A stretch of 64,000 bases of DNA, from assembly GCF_038005985.1 (NCBI RefSeq), contig NZ_JBBOUI010000001.1, positions 3,932,049 through 3,996,048 on the forward strand. The letters run 5' to 3'. The notes beneath the pieces were generated by a model, which was not told the origin of the DNA, ran no database searches, and saw only the letters and a list, made by a program, of their open reading frames with translations. Of the stretch, positions 16,578 to 24,409 are shown piece by piece. The DNA comes from Solibacillus sp. FSL R7-0682. GTDB lineage: Bacteria; Bacillota; Bacilli; Bacillales_A; Planococcaceae. The translations under genes were made by a program, and so were the position numbers. Positions within the stretch are counted from its first letter, which is position 1. Each line of letters begins with the position of its first letter.

Positions 16578-17321
16578 TTATTTATATGTTATTTTCACTG
16601 TATAGCCAAGATTGCTAAAGAACCCCTTGAGAACTTTCTCCGCACTTTTTTCTGCTGAATTTAATAAACCTATTTCAATTGCCTTATCTTTAATTTCCTT
16701 CTGCGCTACTGCTGCTAGGTCAAACCCTTCATCCCATTTGACTTCACCACGGAATAGTCCTTCGTCTGAGAATGTTTTGACATAGTCCATCTGGATTGCG
16801 GGATCATGTATAAGCGTTGCTCGTGGTAAAGTGATTTCTAGTTCCTTCTTATTCTCATTAACTTTTATATCTTCTGAAGTTATCTCTTTAAGATCAACTC
16901 CCGCAATGACTATGGCAGGTACAATTAATAACAGCTCTCTCTTTGTACCAGGTAAATTAACCGGAATGTTATTTCCGAACAGCTTATTATCCTCTTCTTC
17001 AATGGTTACTGTTACATGTGCTTCAGCCGTTGCAAGCGTTGCTAATTCCTGAACCTGTTCTACAAATACTGTGCTTTCATTTTTAAATGTATTTCCAAAA
17101 AATAACCAAGTACCTCCAGTTGCTATGACTATGAGAAGTAGTGCTATTAAAAAAATTTTTAATCCCCAGAATTTAAATATGGTCTTAAATAAGGCTCTTG
17201 AGATATTGGCATTTCCTCTACGCTGTCCGACAACGGCCGTAGCAGCACTTTCTTCTTCGCTCTTTTTCAGTTCCTCCAATACTCGCTCAATTTGTAGTAA
17301 GGCTTCATCTTTTTTACTCAT
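16578..17321 (-). CDS. DUF4230 membrane protein
   Basis: 247 residues. A charged cytoplasmic N-terminus (coiled-coil-like, 1-30) precedes one membrane helix (about 53-75). The remainder is an outside domain of the DUF4230 type (LATAEAHVTVTIEEEDNK, VPAIVIAGVDLKEI, LEITLPRATLIHDPAIQ). Family function is unknown. Single gene with ATG at 17319-17321 and a GGGGGAATGAC site. No sign of linkage to the amino-acid transporter next to it. Confidence 0.8.
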   Translation of the reverse strand: MSKKDEALLQIERVLEELKKSEEESAATAVVGQRRGNANISRALFKTIFKFWGLKIFLIALLLIVIATGGTWLFFGNTFKNESTVFVEQVQELATLATAEAHVTVTIEEEDNKLFGNNIPVNLPGTKRELLLIVPAIVIAGVDLKEITSEDIKVNENKKELEITLPRATLIHDPAIQMDYVKTFSDEGLFRGEVKWDEGFDLAAVAQKEIKDKAIEIGLLNSAEKSAEKVLKGFFSNLGYTVKITYK

Positions 17322-17426
17322 GTCATTCCCCCATTACCCTCTTGCTATATAATAGTCTCATATTTTAAAGTAGGGGAATTTAGTGAGTTTAGCAAGTTAT
17401 ATCGGCAAATATTTATCTCAAGCCAT

Positions 17427-17461
17427 AAGAGGCCCTGCTTTAATATAGGCAGGACCTCTTA
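17427..17461. terminator. Stem-loop after the amino-acid ABC operon
   Basis: AAGAGG-CCTGC/GCAGG-CCTCTT hairpin with one mismatch per arm, immediately after the ATPase stop codon. No long T run. Confidence 0.6.
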
Positions 17462-17464
17462 GAT

Positions 17465-18208
17465 TTATTTAAGCATTGTCGCAGTTAAAAATTCCCGCGT
17501 TCGCTCCTCTTTCGGGTGGTTGAAAAATTGTTCAGGTGTGCCGCGCTCAATAATTTTCCCATCGTGCATATATACAATCCAATCCGCTACTTCTCTTGCA
17601 AATCCCATTTCATGGGTTACAACAACCATTGTCATTCCTTCTTCAGCCAAATCTTTCATAGTTGTTAAAACCTCTCCCACAAGCTCGGGATCGAGTGCTG
17701 ATGTTGGCTCATCAAAAAGCATAATATCTGGTTCCATTGCAAGCGCTCTAGCAATCGCTACCCGTTGTTTTTGCCCACCCGATAGTTTACTAGGATAGAC
17801 ATCCGACTTATCTTCCAAATCTACTTTTTTTAATAATTGTTTTGCTTTGATTATAGCCTTCTCTTTGTCTACACCCTTTACCATAATAGGTGCTTCAATA
17901 ATATTTTCCAGTACTGTTTTGTGTGGGAATAAGTTAAAGTTTTGAAACACCATACCTACCTTTTCTCTAATCTCGTTAAGGTCATCTGTCCGTGGATCGA
18001 TTTCCTTTCCTTCAATTATAATATTGCCGTTATCCTTTCTTTCTAAAAAATTCAAACAACGAAGGAGGGTGCTTTTCCCTGATCCGCTTGTTCCTATTAG
18101 ACAAACGACATCGCTCTCGTAGACTGTCATGTCGATACTTTTCAATACGTGTAAATCTCCAAACGATTTATTCAATTGGTTTATTTTAATCATTTCCTTG
18201 GTGCCCAA
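17465..18208 (-). CDS. Polar amino-acid ABC transporter, ATP-binding protein (GlnQ/TcyC type)
   Basis: About 247 residues. Walker [11 protein letters not shown]-loop FQNFNLF, signature [15 protein letters not shown], Walker [14 protein letters not shown] and the H-loop VTHEMG are all intact. It powers import with the permease and binding protein upstream. The start is ambiguous: TTG at 18208 has GGAG nine bases upstream, while ATG at 18193 gives the usual MIKINQL start but no ribosome-binding site. Last gene of the three-gene operon. Substrate specificity (glutamine, cystine or other) cannot be fixed from the ATPase. Confidence 0.92.
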   Translation of the reverse strand: MGTKEMIKINQLNKSFGDLHVLKSIDMTVYESDVVCLIGTSGSGKSTLLRCLNFLERKDNGNIIIEGKEIDPRTDDLNEIREKVGMVFQNFNLFPHKTVLENIIEAPIMVKGVDKEKAIIKAKQLLKKVDLEDKSDVYPSKLSGGQKQRVAIARALAMEPDIMLFDEPTSALDPELVGEVLTTMKDLAEEGMTMVVVTHEMGFAREVADWIVYMHDGKIIERGTPEQFFNHPKEERTREFLTATMLK

Positions 18209-18220
18209 CCTTTTCAACTC

Positions 18221-18886
18221 CTATCTGTCGCTTACTGATAATTTCAGTTCAGTTCGTTTCACTATAAATGTCATCAATGCCACCAGCAATAAATAGTAAA
18301 CTGCTACAATGAGTAAATAGGTCATCTCATCAAAATTATTCGACCCAAGTGTTGTCGCCACGTTAAACAACTCATTCATGGAGATAAATGCGGCTAACGA
18401 AGAATCTTTTAAACTTATGATAAATTGATTGCCTAAAGGTGGCAACGCTCGACGGAATGCCTGTGGAAGAATAATCCTTCTTAAAGTCAGTGTCTTTGTC
18501 ATCCCCAAAGAACGTCCTGCCTCAAATTGGCCTTTATCGACTGACTGAATTGCTCCTCGAAGGATTTCAGAAATATAAGCCCCATTATGTAAGGCTAGAG
18601 CAAGTGAAGCAGCCCAAAAATCAGGAAGAAGGAAAATCCCGCTAATTCCAAAGTAGAGGATAAATATTTGTACAATCAACGGTGTTCCGCGGACCAAATA
18701 AACATAGATATCTGAAATAAGTTCTAAAATTTTTATATTAGAAATTTTTAATAAAGCAAAAACAAGTCCAATGACGATTCCAAATAAGATTGAAACCACC
18801 GTCAGCTCTAATGTTAATAGCATGGCATTAAAGAATACACCTTTTGTTTCCATTAGTGTGTGAAAAAAATGCGAAAAACTTGGCAA
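18221..18886 (-). CDS. Amino-acid ABC transporter permease (HisM/GlnP type)
   Basis: 221 residues with about five membrane helices and the family signature EAGRSLGMTKTLTLRRIILPQAFR, which binds the ATPase (quoted here as EAGRSLGMTKT then ILPQAFR). YLVRGTPLIVQIFI is another conserved block. Start is TTG at 18884-18886 with AAGGAAG eight bases upstream. It is followed after 12 bases by the ATPase gene, whose ribosome-binding site overlaps its stop codon. Confidence 0.92.
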   Translation of the reverse strand: MPSFSHFFHTLMETKGVFFNAMLLTLELTVVSILFGIVIGLVFALLKISNIKILELISDIYVYLVRGTPLIVQIFILYFGISGIFLLPDFWAASLALALHNGAYISEILRGAIQSVDKGQFEAGRSLGMTKTLTLRRIILPQAFRRALPPLGNQFIISLKDSSLAAFISMNELFNVATTLGSNNFDEMTYLLIVAVYYLLLVALMTFIVKRTELKLSVSDR

Positions 18887-18919
18887 AATAGTACTTCCTT
18901 TCTTTTAATAAGCATTAGT

Positions 18920-19699
18920 TTATTCTGGTTTTACAGTAATGTCCTCACCAAAATATTTGAGACTGATTTGAGTCAATGTCCCATTTTCCCGGAGTTGTTC
19001 CAAAGATTCATTTACTCGCTTCAATAGCTTTGGATTATCCTGGGGCAGCACAATCGCTTGCTCACTGCGATTAATTAATTGCTGTCCTTTAATCTTAAAT
19101 CCTTCCTTTTCAGCAGTTTTTCCTGTAACAAAATCTGTGATTACTGCATCATGACGTCCGCTGCTCAACGCCTTTAAAGCTGTAATATCACTGTCATATG
19201 TTCTTATTTTGTCTGTATACTTGGAAGCTGTATCTGCATATGTCGATCCTTTTGCAACAGCTACTTCCTTTCCCTTTAAATCTTCGACAGTCTTAATTTT
19301 ACTATCTGGTCGGGTGAAAATTTTTGGTCCCGAATAATAATACGGAGTAGAGAAAGAAACATGTTTACTTCGTTGTGGGTTAATCGTGTGACTCGCTACC
19401 GCTGCATCCGCTCGTCCTGTTTTTACCCCTTCAACAATCCCTTTGAATTTGATTCGTTTCTGAACCGGCTCAAGGCCCATTTCCTTAGCAATCGCTTCAC
19501 CAACCTCAATATCAAAGCCCGACATTGTGAGATCGTCATTTATATAACTAAATGGCTTAAATTCACCTGAAGCCGCAAAAACAAATTGATTTTTATTAAT
19601 TAGTTCAGATCCCTCTTCAAACTTTTTCTCTGTGCAACCAGACAAAAAGCAAACTATGATTATACTAAAGACCAATATAAATTTATTACTCAACAACAT
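18920..19699 (-). CDS. Amino-acid ABC transporter substrate-binding lipoprotein
   Basis: 259 residues with a lipoprotein signal (lipobox LSGC, Cys at about 22) and a type II periplasmic-binding fold: FKPFSYINDDLTMSGFDIEV, the DAAVASHTINPQRS ligand segment, and DAVITDFVTGKTAEK. It captures a polar amino acid at the membrane surface and delivers it to the permease encoded 33 bases downstream. First gene of the operon, ATG at 19697-19699 with an AAGGAG site. Confidence 0.92.
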   Translation of the reverse strand: MLLSNKFILVFSIIIVCFLSGCTEKKFEEGSELINKNQFVFAASGEFKPFSYINDDLTMSGFDIEVGEAIAKEMGLEPVQKRIKFKGIVEGVKTGRADAAVASHTINPQRSKHVSFSTPYYYSGPKIFTRPDSKIKTVEDLKGKEVAVAKGSTYADTASKYTDKIRTYDSDITALKALSSGRHDAVITDFVTGKTAEKEGFKIKGQQLINRSEQAIVLPQDNPKLLKRVNESLEQLRENGTLTQISLKYFGEDITVKPE

Positions 19700-19795
19700 G
19701 TTGGCTATTACTCCTTTTCCCTTTCGATTATTCCTACAATGTCTCTTGCTATAACTTGCTTATGATAGTTAATACCCAATCTACTCACAATAAAA

Positions 19796-19840
19796 CAAAA
19801 AAAGCGTCAGGCATTTTTAATAGCACCTGACACTTTTTGT
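19796..19840. terminator. Terminator-like hairpin
   Basis: The stem AAAAAGCGTCAGG/CCTGACACTTTTT has one mismatch and A/T flanks, effective in either direction. Confidence 0.72.
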
Positions 19841-20009
19841 GATATAAAGAATATATTTTAATTTCTCTAGTCTTCTCTTTCCTTGTGGCTTCTTGCTTCA
19901 TCATACTTTTTTTGCAGCCTTTATATAACCGAGTATGAGTGTAATGATAAAAGTTATGAGACTCTAATGAACTTGAGTTTCTAGTTCTCTAGAAGAAACA
20001 GTTTGTTAG

Positions 20010-20186
20010 CATTTTAATGGCCCTACAACCATTTGCTGTTTAGGTCACGACTATGCTGGCACTGGTATTATTTCAAATGAAGTTAAAATTATGCCATTAG
20101 AGGAAATTCAAAAACGTCTACCTTCTTTTATTACGACATTATTGAATTTGGATAGTAAAGGCCCCTATGAACGCTTGCCATATTAA
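20010..20186 (+). pseudogene. 3' fragment of an unidentified gene
   Basis: An open frame of 58 codons without a start. It ends LNLDSKGPYERLPY and includes GHDYAGTGIISNEVKIMPL. Codon use and composition look protein-like, but I do not recognise the family. It lies directly next to the IS3-type element, suggesting a gene lost during rearrangement. Confidence 0.4.
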
Positions 20187-20284
20187 TATATTCACTTTAA
20201 AAGATGGAGTTAACTCCATGTCAATAAATAAAGAACAGCCTAATGAACTGACCTAGTCATTTGAGACACACATAAAACACCTAA

Positions 20285-21118
20285 TTAAGCTACTTGCTTT
20301 CCATATTCAAGGGGAGTTAAGTAGCCTAATTTTTCTTGTATACGTTCTTGATTATACTCGCACATGTATGCTGCTACACGTAATTTCGTTTCTTCGTTTG
20401 TTAGTGAATGAACTTTCACACGTAAAAATGCTTCGCTTTTGATATGTGAATGAAATGACTCAATCACCGCATTATCCCAACAGTTTCCTCGTCGTGACAT
20501 ACTTGCTCGACAATTCATTTCCTCTAAAAAATTTTGATAGGCATACGATGTATACACACTTCCTTGGTCTGAATGGACAAGGATTCCTTTTGGATAATTT
20601 CTTTCTTCTAAAGCCGCCTTTAACACATCCATCACAAGTGGTGTTTGTTGATGGTCATATAATTTATATGCGACAATCTCATTGTTAAACAAATCTAAAA
20701 TCGTTGCCAAATACATCGTTGTAGAACCATATTGAATGTACGTTATATCTGTTACCCACTTTTCATTGGGTGCCGTAGCTGTAAAACAGCGTGCTAATAA
20801 ATTAGGGGCAATGATTTCTGGCCCTTGGTCTATTTTAAATTTTCGTTTCTTTTTCACCCGACATTGTAGGTTGTGCTTTTGCATCAGCTTTTGTACCGTA
20901 TTGCGATTCAATTGATAACCATATTCTTTTTGAAGTAAATATCTTATCTTACGATGACCGTAACGATATTTCGTTTTTTTACATAGCTCAATCAGTACTG
21001 TTTCAATGGCTGAAAATCCTCGGATTCCTTCTTTCATCCAACGATAATAGGTTGCACGAGGAATCCCTAGCACCTTTAAAATACATGTGACTGTATATTT
21101 CTTACGCAGATTCTCCAC
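20285..21118 (-). CDS. IS3-family transposase OrfB (DDE integrase core)
   Basis: 277 residues in its own frame, beginning at an internal GTG. The HTH_21-like region (RYGHRKIRYLLQKEYGYQLN) precedes the rve integrase core with the DDE triad in WVTDITYI, HSDQGSVYTSY and NCWDNAVIESFHSHIKSE. It is normally made as an OrfAB fusion by -1 frameshifting from orfA. The fused frame reads continuously through the slippery site. Confidence 0.93.
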   Translation of the reverse strand: MENLRKKYTVTCILKVLGIPRATYYRWMKEGIRGFSAIETVLIELCKKTKYRYGHRKIRYLLQKEYGYQLNRNTVQKLMQKHNLQCRVKKKRKFKIDQGPEIIAPNLLARCFTATAPNEKWVTDITYIQYGSTTMYLATILDLFNNEIVAYKLYDHQQTPLVMDVLKAALEERNYPKGILVHSDQGSVYTSYAYQNFLEEMNCRASMSRRGNCWDNAVIESFHSHIKSEAFLRVKVHSLTNEETKLRVAAYMCEYNQERIQEKLGYLTPLEYGKQVA

Positions 21119-21129
21119 AGTTTGTAAAA

Positions 21130-21447
21130 TTACTTGCCGTTCAACTCCTTTTTGATGGTCAAAAACTTTTTTAGGATTTCATTTTCCATTTCTAGATGCA
21201 TCATTTTGCGGTCTTTCATTTCTTGTTCGCTTTTCCCTTCAGGCCCTTGTCCATAACTGTACTGCTTGCCTACAGGTTGATCGAATCGGTAAAGTTCATT
21301 ATTTTTGTACCACCGCATCCATGTATTAATTTGAGAGCGATGTTTAATGTTATATTTCGCCAAAATTTCTTTTGTCGTTAATTTACCTGCTAATTTATCT
21401 TTTATAACCGACCATTTAATATCTGAAGAATAACTTACTCTTGTCAT
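21130..21447 (-). CDS. IS3-family transposase OrfA (helix-turn-helix)
   Basis: 105 residues. The N-terminal helix-turn-helix (KWSVIKDKLAGKLTTKEILA, then INTWMRWYK) binds the IS ends; a leucine-zipper-like C-terminus follows (LEMENEILKKFL). The codons AAA AAG in EILKKF form the A-AAA-AAG slippery heptamer (21166-21172), the standard -1 frameshift signal of this family. ATG at 21445-21447 with GGAGGTG upstream. Confidence 0.9.
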   Translation of the reverse strand: MTRVSYSSDIKWSVIKDKLAGKLTTKEILAKYNIKHRSQINTWMRWYKNNELYRFDQPVGKQYSYGQGPEGKSEQEMKDRKMMHLEMENEILKKFLTIKKELNGK

Positions 21448-21726
21448 AAAAAAACACCTCCAAAATGATTAAGCATGTATTACATACATACCCATTTTAG
21501 TGGTGTTTTATGTTGTCTTATAAAATTAGGTTAGTCCTTAATTTAATTCAAGAAGTGTGCTTTTTTAATGGTCTTTTGCTAACTCTGCATCCTTATCAAT
21601 TCTGGAAATCCATTATCCTCTACTTGACTAAGATAGGGTTTTTCAGGCAAACATATTCTTGGTATGATGTTAAGGTTGTGTAATTACTATGTCACACATT
21701 TACATTCATCTAAGAAAGAGGTATTT

Positions 21727-22917
21727 ATGCACTCCACAAAATTATCAAAGCAACATTGGTTGCTGATCTTAACACTTTCTTTATTAACATTTGTTCTCGG
21801 GACAAGTGAATTTGTTATTGTCGGAATCTTAACAGATATTTCTTCAAGTCTTAATATGACTAATGTAAAAACCGGCACACTCGTTTCTGCGTTTGCAATT
21901 ACGTTTGCCATCGCTACGCCACTGGTGATGTCAGTAACAAGTCATTTACCAAAGCGAAAATGGATGTTGTTTTTAATAGCATCTTTCATCATACTAAATG
22001 CTTTGTGCGTAATTTCGACGAGCTATATCATGCTCCTTACACTACGGATTATGACAGCGATTGTAACAGGAGTTTTAATCTCTCTAGCCATGATTGTAGC
22101 AAGTGAAACCATACCGATTAAAAAACGCGGACTTGCTATTTCATTCGTTTTCGGTGGTTTCACACTTGCAAATGTCGTTGGAGTGCCAATTGGTATTGTT
22201 ATCGCCGAAGAGTACAGCTGGAATGCCACTTTCATGTTAACCACTTTCCTAGGAGGATTGGCGTTTTTGGCATCCTTTTTTGTCTTACCTCATAGACTTA
22301 GCCAAGTACGCAGTTCGATACGTGATCAGTTTTCTTTATTGACCAAGCCTCGTATATTGATGGCTTTTTTCATTCCTGCACTCGGATTTGGAGCAACTTA
22401 TGCAGTCTTTACATACCTTGTACCAATCTTGAAAGAAATGGGGACACCAAATAAGTCAATTAGTATAATCTTATTTAGTTATGGGTTTATTTCGATTTTC
22501 AGCAACATCCTCGCTGGTAAAATTGCTACCCAAAATGCTATCGGTCGCCTTCGGTTTGTTTTTCTCGTGCAAGCAGTTGTTCTGACAAGTTTATTTTGGA
22601 CTACCAATCAATTTGTTTTAGGATTAATAAATATTGGATTAATGTCGTTAATGGCTATCCTTTTAACAACATCTACTCAGCTATATTTAATTGACCTCGC
22701 AGGAATTTATCAGCCAAAAGCAACAGGACTCGCCGCCTCACTAATGCCAGTAGCAAGCAACGTAGGCATCGCTTTTGGTTCTGCATTAGGTGGAATTGTT
22801 TACCATCAAGGAAATTTAATGAATGTAGCTTGGGTCGGTGGGATAATTGCTGTCTGTGCAAGTCTGCTAACTTTCTTTAGTCATCAATTAGACCAAAAAC
22901 AAAATACATCAGAATAG
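21727..22917 (+). CDS. MFS (DHA1) transporter
   Basis: 396 residues with twelve membrane helices, of the sugar-efflux/drug-proton antiporter 1 group: LGTSEFVIVGILTDISSSLN in helix 1, the A-motif-like HLPKRKWML loop, and GVPIGIVIAEEYSWNATF. Start ATG at 21727 follows AAAGAGG; the longer frame upstream lacks a site. Substrate unknown; homologues export arabinose, purines or drugs. It lies just right of the IS element, and no regulator is adjacent. Confidence 0.88.
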   Translation: MHSTKLSKQHWLLILTLSLLTFVLGTSEFVIVGILTDISSSLNMTNVKTGTLVSAFAITFAIATPLVMSVTSHLPKRKWMLFLIASFIILNALCVISTSYIMLLTLRIMTAIVTGVLISLAMIVASETIPIKKRGLAISFVFGGFTLANVVGVPIGIVIAEEYSWNATFMLTTFLGGLAFLASFFVLPHRLSQVRSSIRDQFSLLTKPRILMAFFIPALGFGATYAVFTYLVPILKEMGTPNKSISIILFSYGFISIFSNILAGKIATQNAIGRLRFVFLVQAVVLTSLFWTTNQFVLGLINIGLMSLMAILLTTSTQLYLIDLAGIYQPKATGLAASLMPVASNVGIAFGSALGGIVYHQGNLMNVAWVGGIIAVCASLLTFFSHQLDQKQNTSE

Positions 22918-22965
22918 ACATGTACAGTTGCCAATTAAAGTGCTTACTTAGTTACAACCTATACT

Positions 22966-23697
22966 TTAGTAGAAAATTGCACTCAAATATAAATCTAGAG
23001 AAGCCTCAACTTCATTTGCAACAAGCTTTACAAAATCATCATAGTTCTCAGTCGTATGCGCTTTGTCTAAAGCATTGTAATACGCTAATCGATTTTCGAC
23101 GCGAATAATAATCGGTGGATAGCCTGATTTCATGAGCTCTAAATTAAGAAGTAAACGTGACGTGCGACCATTGCCATCAATAAATGGATGAATGCCCACG
23201 AAAATGGCATGTAACATAGCTCCACGTACAATTGGATGTAAGCTTTGCGCCTCTCCGTCATACCAGTGCATTAACCGATCCATCAGCTCTTGAATTTTAA
23301 ACGGTGGCGGCGGTGTATGAACAGCTCCTGAAATAAATACTTGCTGGTCACGATAGACGCCTGCATAGCCATCATCAATCCCCTTTAGTACAAGGCGATG
23401 TAAATTTTTAATTTGCCACTCAGAAAAAGGCTCTTCTTTATGCACAACATCTTCAACGTAAGAAATCGCATCTCGGTGGTTAATAACCTCTAAATGCTCA
23501 CGCATCGTTTTACCACCAACCGTAATGCCCTCAAGTACAACCTTTGTTTCATTAATTGTTAATGTATTGCCTTCGATTGCGTTGGAATTATATGTCCATT
23601 CTAGAAACAGCTTTTCACGTAAGCTTTGTACTGTATATTTTGGTAACGGTCTTTTCGCATCTAACTGCTGCTTCTTAAAATCAATTTGTTCGAACAT
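22966..23697 (-). CDS. Fic-domain protein (stand-alone, N-terminal inhibitory motif)
   Basis: 243 residues. The Fic catalytic motif HPFIDGNGRTS is complete (from His170). The N-terminal inhibitory motif SNAIEGN (about 38-44) matches the (S/T)xxxE(G/N) pattern of intramolecularly inhibited class II Fic proteins. Such proteins usually AMPylate target proteins; the target here is unknown. ATG at 23695-23697 after AAAGGAG. There is no separate antitoxin gene, as expected when inhibition is built in. It differs from the larger Fic protein at 27-28 kb. Confidence 0.9.
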   Translation of the reverse strand: MFEQIDFKKQQLDAKRPLPKYTVQSLREKLFLEWTYNSNAIEGNTLTINETKVVLEGITVGGKTMREHLEVINHRDAISYVEDVVHKEEPFSEWQIKNLHRLVLKGIDDGYAGVYRDQQVFISGAVHTPPPPFKIQELMDRLMHWYDGEAQSLHPIVRGAMLHAIFVGIHPFIDGNGRTSRLLLNLELMKSGYPPIIIRVENRLAYYNALDKAHTTENYDDFVKLVANEVEASLDLYLSAIFY

Positions 23698-23800
23698 CTT
23701 TTCATCTCCTTTATAGATGAATGTTTATTACTTATCATATTATATAATGTCTTACTTTCACACAAACAAGCACAGATTTACACGCAATGATTAAACTAGA

Positions 23801-24229
23801 CTATTTATTGATGAATTTGATATAACACTTTTCATTTATATAAACACGTTGTTCAACAACATCATTTAGATTAAATTCGATTCGACCTTCGATTGCATCA
23901 TCTTCTTCACCTATCCAGCAATAATAAAACTCACAAAAATCTCCTTTAGGGATCATCTTTTTTAGTTCCTCACAAAAAGCATTAAATGTAGTTTCAGCCT
24001 TTATAAAATTATGTGGCGAGTATTGCTCATTATAAGATGTCATTGCCCAAATGCTTTCGTAGTTATAATTAAAGTCAATTTCATAAGCAAACGGTGTTGT
24101 AAAAGCATGTCGTTGAATCGTTAAGCCTTCTTCTCGGCAGTTATCTAATATAAATAAAGAATTTTCATCGTTATACTCATCACTCATCAACATTTCAACA
24201 TTAGTACCTAAACATAAAATCATACTCAT
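23801..24229 (-). CDS. Hypothetical protein
   Basis: 142 residues, acidic and soluble, with no signal peptide or membrane segment. It is rich in aromatic residues (FYYCWIGEEDDA, NYNYESIWAMT). ATG at 24227-24229 follows GGAGG by seven bases, which supports translation. I do not recognise the family. Acidic proteins of this size near mobile elements are sometimes immunity proteins, but nothing in the sequence proves that. It lies just outside the leftmost rlmH-type repeat. Confidence 0.6.
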   Translation of the reverse strand: MSMILCLGTNVEMLMSDEYNDENSLFILDNCREEGLTIQRHAFTTPFAYEIDFNYNYESIWAMTSYNEQYSPHNFIKAETTFNAFCEELKKMIPKGDFCEFYYCWIGEEDDAIEGRIEFNLNDVVEQRVYINEKCYIKFINK

Positions 24230-24242
24230 TTACTTTCCTCCT

Positions 24243-24274
24243 AAAAAGCAGCACCAATATAAAATTGATGCTGC
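24243..24274 (-). terminator. Terminator outside the left cassette boundary
   Basis: The hairpin GCAGCA-CCAAT/ATTG-TGCTGC ends in T5 on the minus strand. It lies between att copy C and the hypothetical gene, downstream of the TOTE gene. Confidence 0.7.
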
Positions 24275-24283
24275 CTAATTAAC

Positions 24284-24309
24284 CGCACTTACTTATGATA
24301 CGGTTCACC
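24284..24309. repeat. rlmH-3'-end direct repeat, copy C (left att site)
   Basis: These 26 bases are identical to the end of rlmH (31386-31411), including ACTTATGATACGG. The minus strand carries the codons for GEPYHK and the stop. No rlmH reading frame surrounds it, so it is a displaced att site marking the left end of the TOTE/Fic cassette. Confidence 0.9.
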
Positions 24310-24409
24310 GTAATGTAGCTAAGTGCGGTTATTTAACTAACGTTTATAATAAAGAAAAGAAGTACATATTTAATATGGATATCTATTTACTCTAGCACTT
24401 TCATATAAA

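Larger units (their letters stand above)
19700..20243. other. Intergenic region with stem-loop and gene remnant
   Basis: It contains a strong hairpin GCGTCAGG/CCTGACAC with T runs (19796-19840), a short sequence resembling the rlmH att core (19754-19768, see findings), and an open frame (20010-20186) that looks like the 3' end of a lost gene. No complete gene is seen. Confidence 0.55.
20244..21538 (-). mobile_element. IS3-family insertion sequence (about 1.3 kb)
   Basis: Two overlapping-phase transposase frames are bounded by imperfect inverted ends that share a long block ending CATAAAACACC. The outermost bases read TGAACTGACC on the left and, reversed, AGGACTAACC on the right. TAA flanks both sides (20241-20243 and 21539-21541), a plausible 3-bp target duplication. 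Both frames are intact, so the copy may be active. The exact ends are uncertain by a few bases because the outer inverted repeat is poorly conserved. Confidence 0.8.
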
